Shown: piece by piece, positions 1 to 11,220 of the stretch | Layout of the letters: each line of letters starts with the position of its first letter | Position numbering within the stretch: position 1 is the first letter of the stretch | NCBI GenBank assembly: GCA_948470475.1 | Contig: OX419346.1 | Coordinates: forward strand, 1,910,231 to 1,974,230 | Direction: 5' to 3' | Source: Galaxea fascicularis | Lineage: Eukaryota; Cnidaria; Anthozoa; Scleractinia; Euphylliidae | DNA: 64,000 nucleotides | Program-made: the position numbers and the translations under genes | The notes under the pieces: generated by a model | The model's input: only the letters and a program-made list of their open reading frames with translations | Told to the model about the DNA's origin: nothing | Database searches by the model: none

Positions 1-1063
1 TTAATCTTGGAGTACACGGGATTCTCGTAAAAAACGTATTTCTTGTAATGAAAATCGTAAAATATCACGACGACACAGTCATCCGACCATGGGAAATCGC
101 GACGTTGCTGATTATCATTTGTATGTACGTAACATTTTAACAACCAATTTTGTAGAGAAATGAATATAACCGATCAAAATTAAATGCTACTCTCCTCGTT
201 TTTGGCGTCGCAAAAACGGAGTCTCCTTCGACGATTTGGCTTAGCGTTGACCAACAAAGGCGATCGAAATAGTCATTTAGTTGTAATGAGTACCCTCTTA
301 AGCAGGGATATGGTTGGACCTAGTAGTAATCGAGTTATAGAGACACTTTCATTGAGTTCTTATAAAACATTTTCAATGTTTTCCCCGTCTTTTGTTATAA
401 CTACCTTTTTTTTAATGAAAACCGAAGTAATAAGGGGAATATTTGAAAACTTAAACAAACAAATCTTTGGTAACGTGTCAGTGTTGTCAATAACTGATAT
501 AGTTGATGAAAACTAATCGGAAAAACTCTCCAAGAAACCGACAAAAATTGAGAACAGCCGCCCACAAATGTCGCGAACAAAGAGGTTATGAAATCGCTGT
601 CATCACGTATCTGTGGTTCTTAAAACTAATGCCGGCCAGTTTCTGTCACTCTACGTCCTACTTCAGTATCAAACTGAATATTGAATAAATCTATCGCATA
701 TAGTTCTGTTACAGTTACGAATTTAGCTTTCTAATTATTGGGATACAGTCTTCACGTAAAATATATAGAGCAAAATTGCCGGCCGGAGGGGCACCGAGAT
801 GATAATCTTTAAAAAAAAAAAGACCTACAGTAAATTACATTTCGAAAAAAGGTTTGAAAAAAATAACCGATTCTTTGAAACTGATCAGGTTATGTTATCT
901 AACATTTCTCAGGGTTTTGAAGATCTCAAACTAGTATACAAAGGAGACTTGTTACATTTCCGGGATAACCTGATTCTACAAAAACGTTTCTTTTCAACAC
1001 GTGGTAACGTGATTCTGGTCTCCAAGTAATCAATGGTTAGTCGATATCATGCAATAAACAACA

Positions 1064-1272
1064 ATTTTGGTATTATCAACAGAGTTGATAAATGTAAATT
1101 GACCACCGTACAGGGATTCTAAAAGCTGACGTTTCGAGCGTTAGCCCTTCGTCAGAGCGAATCGAGCGAATCGATTCGCTCTGACGAAGGGCTAACGCTC
1201 GAAACGTCAGCTTTTAGAATCCCTGTACGGTGGTCAATTTACATTTATCAACTCTGTTCATAATACCAAAAT
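1064..1272. repeat. Long palindromic (foldback) element
   Basis: The two arms, about 95 bases each, are near-perfect reverse complements meeting around 1165-1175. The arms run inward from 'attttggtattat' through 'gaccaccgtacagggattct'. The right flank (1273-1330) continues unpaired, so this may be two head-to-head copies of one terminal sequence. Penelope-type retroelement termini can produce such structures, but I see no reverse transcriptase here, so the class is unproven. Confidence 0.75.
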
Positions 1273-1288
1273 CTTTGTGTACTACTTC

Positions 1289-1324
<36 letters not shown>

Positions 1325-3157
1325 CCCCCTTTATTCATCATGCAATAAAGTTTCATCCGGCTGACTGTAATGGCCGATTCCTATCTCATTAAACCGGCAC
1401 CTTCAACGGTTGCTAGAGAAATAGTTTTTTCCCCGTCATTAATCTCTTGACAAGTCCGATAAACAACACGAAAAAGCTACAGTCTTAGTTTGTTAAGGGG
1501 CTAAGCAGTGCCGCAGTGGCTAGAGGTTCATCAAATCTAAGGAGTTGGCAATTCTAACAAGGCCTGTTTCGTGAGGAAAACAAAATCTTCCGGAAATCTG
1601 GAAATTTTGCCGGGAATCGAAAAACTCAGTAATTGTTTGGGAAATATGCCATAGTTCTACAGTAGTGTTAAGAAATATTATTAAGTTGAACAGCTCGAAA
1701 CGAAAGCTTTGTGCTCTTATAGTGGTATTGTGCGGGTCTTTAATAATTAAGCGCAGTTGGCGCCAAAATTGCGGCGAGTGGAAAACTGAAACTGGATTTG
1801 TGCATGTATATCTTGTATCCAAAATAAGCAAACGTCTCATCGGAAAAGTTCATGTGCATAGAACTGGATAAAGCACATTTAATGTTGCAAAAACGGTTGC
1901 AATGATATAAGAGGAAAATAACTAGTGTATAGTGAAGACTGATTCTATTCCCGTATTTTCGAAACCATTTCATTTACTCCCGCAAAATTTGAACAAAGAA
2001 ATCTATCCGGTAATCTTAAGGAGATTTGCTGCAATTAGCTGGCAATGTGTTTAACGAATCGACAAAGTTGACTTATTTTTCATTTTGGCGCGCGAGTAAA
2101 TGCAAATATTTAGGCTAAAAAAGTCAACAAGTCTTCCCAAATGCGCAACGGCTTTTAGTTGAAATAGAGCTCAAATATACTAAGTCATCATAGATATTTA
2201 TTACATTGTAGTTTATTTTTGACTGACAAATGTGCTTATTGTCTTTGGCGCAGATTTTTTTTGGGAGAACAGTTTAAAAGCGGTTTGATTTGTGAATAGA
2301 GTTCGCTCAACACACCTCCTGGTCGACAAGCAAAGTTTGACTCCTATTCCCAGTTGCTTCGCGTAAGGTAAGTGTCTTCTGATTTGTATAATATCGTCAA
2401 TTACGAACAACGCGTTACATTTATATCGTGTAGTACCTGGTGTCCTATTCAAACCACAATTGGTTAACATATCAATGTTGTTAACTTCTTCATTTACTTT
2501 CTTAGTTGAAAAATTGTTCATTTGCCCGTTAACGACGGAGGAGTTAAATTACGTTGTAGTGAGGTTTTATTTCTCACGAGTTATTCTGAAAACTGTAGAA
2601 TAATGATTTGAACTGAATGATTTAGTAGGAGAGATTTTTCTTCGTTGTATTGCAATTACAAGTGATATATAATTTAGAAACATTTGTTACCACGCTATAT
2701 TAACATTGAATACAGGAAATGAATATTGCTTTTGTCTATGGAAAGACTGTGTTTTTAAAACTAATGCAAAAATTGTAATTTTCTTTTTTTGCCTTCGTTT
2801 GTGTCCCGTCACGTAAATTTCGTAATTACCCTTGCGCTTTCCATCATGGGGTCCAACCTGTGTTTGGAGTTATGCCTGGTCTCCTTTTGGGGGTTTAATT
2901 TAACATTTCCGTTGAATATCCTCGCCCCTTTCACATCTCCCCACCAATCCCAGGGTCGAGAGGCACAAGCTAAGCCTAAGACAGGCTGAACAAAGGGAAG
3001 AGTGTTCCTCTTAAGCGTTATATTTAATCGATTTTCGAACTTAATCAGTGTTTGCTTTGCTCGGCGATTTATTAACAATTCTCATGTCAATTTGTAGATA
3101 CCAATTGTGATTTGTTCTCACGCACTGAACAGTTCCCGAGCTTGGTGCCGAGTACCA

Positions 3158-3224
3158 ACCTCGTCCCCAGGGCTTTTCCCTATTTTTCTTTCTATGGAAA
3201 AGGGCTAGCCCTGGGAACGAGGTT
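3158..3224. repeat. Short inverted-repeat MITE-like hairpin
   Basis: The left arm 'aacctcgtccccagggcttt' and right arm 'gccctgggaacgaggtt' pair around a pyrimidine-rich loop of about 25 bases. The hairpin lies about 110 bases upstream of the acceptor of the first peptide gene. There is no coding content. Confidence 0.65.
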
Positions 3225-3372
3225 GTCCGAGTACTGTTTACGTTATATATTGTCACTGTCAGGAGTAATTGCTTGTTTTACGATGGTGGAATTAAAACCT
3301 CCCTACTCAGAGCCTTAATTGTGATTCAGTTTCAGGGCAGAGCTCGATATCACGGAATTCTTCAAAGCAAAA

Positions 3373-4328
3373 ATGAATGTCAAGCTGTCGTTGTTACTCT
3401 CGGTTGTTCTTTTTTCTGTATGTACAGTACTTGAAAAGCCAAGCCAGAGAGGAGGGGCTCTTCTACATCGCTTGCGGCTGCTTTCCGATAAGGTAAAAAT
3501 TATTAATGATCAGCTATTAGTTTTAGTCCGTCAGCAGAATCAATTACACGTTTTTTTTATACGAACCAGTAAATTTCGGCTGAGGCACAGTTTTTGGTAA
3601 TTTTTTGAAGACTGCAGCCTCAAATCGTTCTTAAATTGTTATTTTTTATACTGTATACGACACGCTTAACTCACTTTGTATGATCATGCATGCAGACGTC
3701 TTGTCAGCTCATTTTTAGCTGGTACATGTACTCCATGCGAAATGTTCAGTAATTATTTTGTTGCCGAATCGAGCCTCATTTCTGAACGAAAAGCGGTACA
3801 TTGTATTACATGTACTTCAAGTTTTAACTGAAGGCAACATATATAAGGTACGATATTACTGACCGGTTTTTCCAGCTTTTCACACAAAAGAAGTGCGATT
3901 TTGGTTAAAGCGTATATTCAATAAATTACCGGCTGTAAGTTATCTAATCAAAACTCCAGCCTCGGCTTGTTAGTAGCTTGTTCTTAACTTTTGGGAAAAT
4001 CTCAGCCTGAGTGTTCTCATAAAAATGCAATTGATTCTTATTATAAAAAATACGCATGTTCTCAATTTGAGAAAGATTTTTACTGCTAAATCATTTATCT
4101 TGGACACAATCAAGGGAGGAAACTTTAAAACATCGGACCAGCTTCTTTATAACAAGTCTCAAAGTTTCACTCATCACAACTTGCCCATGATCAATCCTGT
4201 CATCTTCTTTTCAAAATCAGGTATTTGACCAGAGAAGCAGGACGGGAAAAACAGAAGGAAAAGAAAGTTCTGTAGGAGGGCCTGGACGGTGTGCTTCCGG
4301 ACATTGGAATATTTGTTCTGGAAAATGA
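3373..4328 (+). CDS. Peptide gene 1: secreted two-cysteine (CxxGxWxIC) precursor
   Basis: Predicted two-exon gene for a 75-residue secreted precursor; family not recognised. Exon 1 (CDS 3373-3492, 40 codons) opens just after an acceptor (ttcag, ends 3335) and encodes a signal peptide with a hydrophobic core at residues 5-20. It ends LLSDK at a phase-0 donor (AAG|gtaaaa). Exon 2 (4221-4328) follows a good acceptor (cttcttttcaaaatcag) and reads in phase 0 to TGA. The mature region carries GGPGR, then C64-ASGHWNI-C72, then SGK and stop. Arg before the loop and the terminal Gly-Lys look like processing and amidation signals, predicting a small disulfide-ring amide. A second in-frame acceptor 12 bases downstream (gaccag|AGA) would drop four residues. 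The loop resembles that of the gene at 27499. Splicing is inferred by eye. Confidence 0.6.
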
Positions 4329-5647
4329 AATAACAAGCCAAGTTGCTGCCGTTGTTTTCTTTAAATGGATCTGCAATCTCTTATTCTTTCGCGCTATCTA
4401 AGCATTCCATTTCAAGTTAGAAATCAGAAGCAAAAGAAGAGGAAGAAGAAAAATATGATATAGAGAGTAGAATCTTATTAACGGCTAACATGATCACGAT
4501 TTCCTTGCATTTCTGTTTTCTGTTCTGTCTGCAATTTTGATGTTTATAAATATAGGTGAGCTGTTTTGCGTTAACCATGAACGTCAGAATTACTTTACAT
4601 TGTTTCCAGTAGCCTCTTTTACAGGAAAAAATGTAAACGATAACATTACATTAACGAGTTGTTTGCCGCAAACGTGATGCTGTCTCTCCTATCACAAAGT
4701 TTCCACAGAGCATACGAACGGTGTGATGGCACGCAACATTCGAACGAAACAAATTTACCGGCAAAAGCTGTTAAACCTCAACACTCGGAATAACTCCTTG
4801 TAGCTCAAAGTAATTGTCGCTCATAACCGTTCAAGTGACAACTCACGGGATAAGTGCTGTAAAAGTCGAAGAGTTAAGAATAAAAGTTAAGTAAACAAAA
4901 CATGAATTAAATTAATTTTTTTCAGACAATTTCAATTCAGTTCTCTGTGACAAAATATAAGGAGCACTTAATTCTGCAAAACTGACATGGCTTACCTGGT
5001 TGGCGGGGGAACTTAAATAACGGTGTACAGACACCATAATGAATTTCGTCCAGATGTTGTTTCTGACCTTTCCATAGCCTTTAACCATATTTCAACCAGT
5101 CTTTGTAGTCTTCCGTTACCGCAAGAGAAACCTCAGTATAAACCTATTAGAAACTAACTGAAATGGTTCGACTTGAAGGCTCCATGGACAACATATGATG
5201 CCGTGGCAACTTATCTATTGTATGCCGTTTGTTGCCCCTCTGAACCATACAAACTGGCCTAATATATTTCTTTATTCTCCTAACTAATCCTTTCCAAATG
5301 GAAAGAAAGGATAAGGGGAACTGAGTTTGCCATGAAATATACGAAGCTAGATATCTAAAAAAAATAAAGGAGTGGAAGATCCGTTTAAAAACATAATGTT
5401 AAGTTTAGTGCTCTACAGAGACTATAACTTAAATAAAGTAATGTGAAAAAATGCTTTTAAGAAGTGAGTTGTTTGAAAGATGCTCATATTTGTTTGTAAT
5501 GAGTATTAACATGAAGTTAAGTTGGGTTGGAATGCCAGGATGCGGTCTCGATGTCTGAATTCACAACAGTACCAGCAATAACATAAGAACATTTTTTGCA
5601 CCTCACAATCAACTGACAATAATCGCGCGAAACAAAAATTATATACC

Positions 5648-5734
5648 ACTTATTAACCTCGTCCGTTCGGTCATCACAGGGAAATCTCAGACCCGGCGAG
5701 GCATGTAATGACCGAACGGACGAGGTTAATAAGT
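5648..5734. repeat. Inverted-repeat hairpin element
   Basis: The left arm 'acttattaacctcgtccg' and right arm 'cggacgaggttaataagt' are perfect reverse complements. Pairing continues through 'ttcggtcat'/'atgaccgaa' around a short GC-richer loop. This is a typical small non-autonomous foldback element. Confidence 0.75.
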
Positions 5735-6285
5735 TATTTATTATATGGCCCTTTTGGCGATAATAAAACTCGTTCTCACTGTGGCTCTCTTCATCACTCA
5801 TACTAAAGAAGTATCTGTATGCTAGTTTTTCTTTCAGTTATTACTTTGTCCATATTTTTTGTTGTTTTCGCCCACGCGCTCGTAGCTTTTACTCACAACT
5901 CAAAAGAGCCGTCGAGCCGAGAAACATTTTCATAATGCCTGGTCATTACAAGAAAATCTTGCCCGCTCTCCCGCTCAGCAGCCAATCCGAGCGCGCGTAC
6001 TAAACTATTGTAGCCATATAATAAACAGACATAACACTAAATCAAAAAGAAAAAAAAAGTTCGTATAGATAGTGAATTAAGGATCATAACCGACAGTCCC
6101 TTTAAAAAGAACTACAGACTTATAATTACTTCAGGCTGCTTGTTTCGCTAATAACAAGATACACACATATTTGATTGAGGTTGACATTCAGGTCAAGATC
6201 TCTTTTGACACACAGAAACAAATTTACAATCATCTAGGCATCTCTATTGCGTCGCACTCTACACACAAGTATCCTACAATTCACA

Positions 6286-6444
6286 ATTTTGCTGATAATA
6301 ATTTCCAAGTGGATTGTGGGTAGATCCAATTTGTGGGGCAAACCGCCTCTTAAGGAGGTAACTTGAAATTGCTCTTTTAACCGTTTACCCCCCAAAAGGA
6401 CTGGATCTACTCACAATTCACTTGGAACTGATTATTAGTAAAAT
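6286..6444. repeat. MITE-like inverted repeat
   Basis: Terminal arms of about 40 bases pair imperfectly: the left has 'ccaagtggattgtgggtaga' and 'tcca', the right 'tggatctactcacaattcac' then 'ttgg'. The middle is unpaired. It lies downstream of the VWA gene stop codon. Confidence 0.65.
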
Positions 6445-6848
6445 GGCATATTACCTAATCATCTCTTTTATCCCAAGTAAATCTAAGAGGTAAAAAACCA
6501 GATACTTTGAGACGAAATTCAGGAACTGCATGAAAAGCAAATCAAGAATAACTTCTTCAATAGTTACGGGAGTTTCTACCGTTCGTCCTCCTCTAAATCA
6601 ATACAAGTGCACGGAACAGCTTAGCACAGCCAACATGATAACCCACTTATTGTCACGAATTCAATCTCTTTCCCTTGCTTTAAATTTTGCACTCTCTTTT
6701 CAAGTCTAACTTTCGCTGTTATATGATACAGTATGAACTAGAAAAATTGAAACAAAAACAAATATAAAAACGACAAGCGCGCAGTCACCTTCAGAGTTAC
6801 CCTTGGTTTTCAGTTTTTCTCCAACTAGAGACTACATGGGTACTCTTT

Positions 6849-9800
6849 CTACGAGGTAACAAACAAGTGCATTGTTTGTGAAACAATAACCCTCGAGATT
6901 CTACCTTTAACGATCAGGAAAACAGTATCTGTCTTTTCCGCGTCCAGCAAGCGAGTAGCCATGACACGAAAAGGGATGGTCACACAACGGTCCTTTCTCA
7001 CTGACCTAAGTCTCAGGCGAGGGGAAGCCACGATGTAACGCATTCTATCCTTAATGACACGCACGTTGAAAACGTCATTGGGGCCATAGTTGCACAACTG
7101 GAAATGAATGAACGTGACTCTGTTTAGAGGGAGGGTGTAGTCATTGCTCGCGTACTTGCCCCTCAGCACGGCCGTGGTGGGTTTAACGGTTTGGCGGGAA
7201 ATTCTTTCAAATGCGTTACCACCACGTGTGGTTCCTCTCAGCTTTAGTTTGAAAGTACGTGCAGGCGCCCGAGGAGTCATGCTGGCGGTGAAATGGTCGT
7301 TGTCACGTGACTGGAGAGTGACATCACGAATGTGGTGTCCTTCAGTGGTTACAAGCTGCAGTCGCAGGGAACTGTGATCAACTTTCTCCGATCCAGCCAA
7401 AGTAATAACTAGGGTGTTCGGTTTACCTTTGAGAAGAAAAACGATAAAGATAATTTAAAGTCGTCTTTCATAGTAAATATCCACCGCTAGCCACCTCCAC
7501 TTCGGTGAATAGTTGTTTTATTATATACTTAAACAGTGAGATAATATACACCGCAAAAAACTGATTTTAATTCATATATTCCAGTAAAGATTGCAATAAA
7601 ATCCCGCGCGCAAAAACAGCTGTCTCGTTCTCTCGCTGACAGATAAAATTTCTGAAGACATTTGTTTAGTTCTGGTGGCGACATTTCTTCAAATGGAGTT
7701 GCAAACTCTCTCTGTATTGGAAACCATTCTGTAAAAAATTTCATTCAACTTTGGTTTTCAAGTGAACAAGTGAGGTGATTTTCTCTTTAAAACAACTCAT
7801 TTATTCGATTTCGCCGAATAAGCGCACACCCGGAAATCCGGAAAAGTAATTAAGCTCAAACACCCACCTCCCTCTCCGCATAGATTCAAACCGCGGAAAA
7901 TGTATCTGAATCAGAAAGCAGCGTCTTAAAATAAAAGGGTCAGCGAGCTTAGGCAACGAACACGGCAACGGCACAAGGACGCCAACAGTAGGTTCTACAC
8001 GTGCGTCCATACAAAGGCGAGAACCAACATTTTAAAAGTACGTTTTGCTCGAGCTTTCCAACGAAAGATAACGACCGCTCGTTGACCTACCAAGCACCGG
8101 ATTTGCTACCGGGACATCAACCATTTGCCCTCTTCGTCCTGGTACTGTGGTCAGAAAGTAATGGCTGAAATCCACGTTGGTAGCACTACTCGACTTGACG
8201 AAGAATTCGTGACCACCATTGCTACCCCTTACGGCTAGGGTCCAGGTTCCTCGTTTGGGGTTATCGATCTCGTATACTGAGATCTGGGATAGGCTAAGTT
8301 TTCCAGACGTTATTATGACGTTATCTGGGTCTGTCAAGGTGATCCCGTGCCCTGTAGTGAAAATAAAGGATCAAAAATGTTCTTTTGTTGAGATGGTTTG
8401 TGGCATTCTTTAGATAAATGGAGACAATCTCGAATTAGACATGGTTTGATGCTACTCTGGTTTGAAAATTGATGAATGTAACTTAAAAAGTTACAATTCA
8501 TCAATACATCAATCAATTTTAAACCAGAGTAGCATCAAACCATGCCTGATTGTCCACCTGGTTGCAGTGTGAACTTGAACATAATCTCGAATTAATTGTG
8601 ATTATAACAAATATATATATAAGCGGGCAGGATCTAGACCCCCTCTCCTGGCAAGAGAAATTCCGTGCAAATTATATATATCTGGCTAACAAGACGCAGC
8701 TTTGTGGCACTATGTTGAGGGGGGAAGAACAGGAGTAAATCTCCCTTCTCCCTACTTTCTGAGCCAATTTCTCCCTCCTCCCTACTCATCCGGGTCCATC
8801 CAGTTCAATTCTCCCTACTCCCAACTTATCTTTTTCTCCCTCCTCCCAACTTTTTTTGGGCCATTCTGTTCCTCCCCCCTCTATGTTGGAAAGTGCCTCA
8901 CAACAAACACATACTGAGTCGTTGTTCTGGGAATATGGATAATACACTCAATCCTTTAAATTTCAAGATCTCGTTTGCAATTCTCCCTTCATTCTGCCAT
9001 ACATTTCCTTGTAAATCACTAAAGAGAATTTGGTGTTATAGTAAGATGACACCCTCAAAGTGATACATTTGTCTAGTCGCATCACCTGTGTACAATGTAT
9101 TTGAAATAGAGAGTAGAAGTTACGTATTAATCACTCCTGGGATGATGTAAACAAGGAGCTGTTTCTTCCAGGGGTTGATTCGGGTTTGCTTATAACAAAG
9201 AAAAAAACTTATAAACCTTTTATGTTATGATGAAAAGGGAAGTGGACGAAAAGGCGAAATCGCAAAGACCCATTCGTGCACATCTAAAGTCAATGCCGAA
9301 CAAGCGCTGTACAGCAAGAACACAAACCTCTTGTATTTTGTCGAGTGGTGGTTACAGTCACAATCATTTCTTCCATGGAGTCATCCACTGGAATGCTGTA
9401 TCGGCTGTCTGCAGCTTGACCAACTCTCCTTTTCTTCCTGCTTGACATGTTTGATCCAAAACTCACCACATTGTTTCCTTCCAGGGCTCCACCAGTTAGA
9501 CCGGCGAGCTGCTCTAACTCCCATTGATCTTTGAGGTAAATAGCCTGGCCAAGAGTGAATTCTGCAAGGTCACGAAAAGCTGGATGAAGATTTCTCGGGT
9601 CATTACCACTGTAACCTTGACTGCGGCAGAAACCTAGACACAGAAAAAAACAAGCAAGCTAAGTCTTTGTCTTCCTCCTTTCACATCGCATCGTGTTTAT
9701 ATTATCGGACTTGATAATGCTGTCATGAGGACAGCAAAACGTCGTTGTTCCGTGCTTTTAATGTTAATCTTCTAAAAACATGAGAAAAGGCGTAAACAAC

Positions 9801-11167
9801 GAATCAAACACAAAAGCAAACATGCTAATAGATTGCTTATTAAATAACTAATAAACAAATGAATGAACGAATGGGTGAACGAATGAATAAATGAAGAAAT
9901 AAATGAAAGAATGAATGCGTGAATAAATAAATGAGTGAATGAATCAGGAGCCCATCACCAGGAGCGTACAACTGCCCGTCACGTCGTTTTCAAGGACCGA
10001 TTTATTTTTAGATTGAATTTTCCGCAAATATGGGACTACCTCAGGAACCCCATTCTCTCGTGCGAAACTTTTCCTCGACCTTTCTTTTGTTCTAAAGTTT
10101 CTTAGCTTCGCAGAGAAACTTTAGAACAAAAGAAAGGTAAGGATGATGCGATATCATGTGTACCGGAACTGCATTTTTTCACGGGAAAGATACTCTAAAA
10201 ATAAATCGCTCTGTAAAAGTGCCGTGACATAGGCTTAGTATAGGGGTTGTACGCTCCTAGTGATGGACTCCTGATGAATGCATGGGACAGTGAATGAATG
10301 GATGTATAAATGAGTAGATGGATCTATCCATGAGCGATGGAATGAATAAAAAGTCATGTGACTATTTTTCTAAAGCTAACACATATCCGAGGAATTGGTG
10401 TAACATAAATATGGTATCACAGTATTCTGAGTGAGTGTTCGAGATGACGGCTACAATACGGGCTGACTGCATTATAGTCTACAGAAACATTTATTTAACA
10501 TTTTTCACAGACTACCTTGTATCATGCGGTACCTGTAGTGAAGAAATTAATAGTGACGTCATATTCATCCTTGCTTGCCAACAGCTTTACTTCTTCTATG
10601 TCATACTCCGTTGCATCCTTAGGGCCCGCATCAGTGAATACGTACATTGGGGAACCTACCTCAGGGCCCTCGTACAGGGCCTCTAACATGCCCCTAAACG
10701 TGTACTCCGGACAGTCCCCTCCTCCGTGAGCCCTCAGGTTTTTTATGGCTTCTACAAATTCCCCAGCCTCGGTCTCGTCTTTGACAATCACTTGCGGACT
10801 GTCTATGAAAAATATTTAATCGCAGGACCCATCACTAGGAGCGTGCAACTACCCTATATTCCTGTCACAGCGTTTTCACAGAACGATTTATTTTTAGATT
10901 GAATTTTCCGCAAATATGGGACTCCCTCAGGAGCCCCATTCTCTTGTGCGAAACTTTTCCCCGACCATTTTTTTGTTCTTAAGTTTCTCTGCGAAGCTAA
11001 GAAACTTTAGAACAAAAGAAAGGTGATGATGATGCGATATCTCGTGTACCGGAACTGCCTTTTTTCACGGGAAAGATAGTCCAAACATAAATCGCTCTGT
11101 AAAAATGCCATGACGTAGGCTTAGTATGGGAGTTGTACACTCCTAGGGATGGGCTCCTGTTAATTAA

Positions 11168-11220
<53 letters not shown>

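Larger units (their letters stand above)
1..3335. other. Intergenic sequence without a supportable gene
   Basis: Reading frames here are short, mostly lack an ATG, and show no domain, signal peptide or paired splice sites that I can support. The stretch holds a large palindromic element (1064-1272) and a small hairpin element (3158-3224). Otherwise it is AT-rich unique-looking DNA with short A or T runs. Confidence 0.6.
4329..6848. other. Sequence between convergent genes; no gene seen
   Basis: This is the shared 3' flank of the + strand peptide gene and the - strand VWA gene. There is an AATAAA at about 4879-4884, far from the upstream stop. Two foldback elements lie here (5648-5734 and 6286-6444). 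The only longer frame on the - strand (5517-5801) runs through the foldback and is not supported. Confidence 0.55.
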
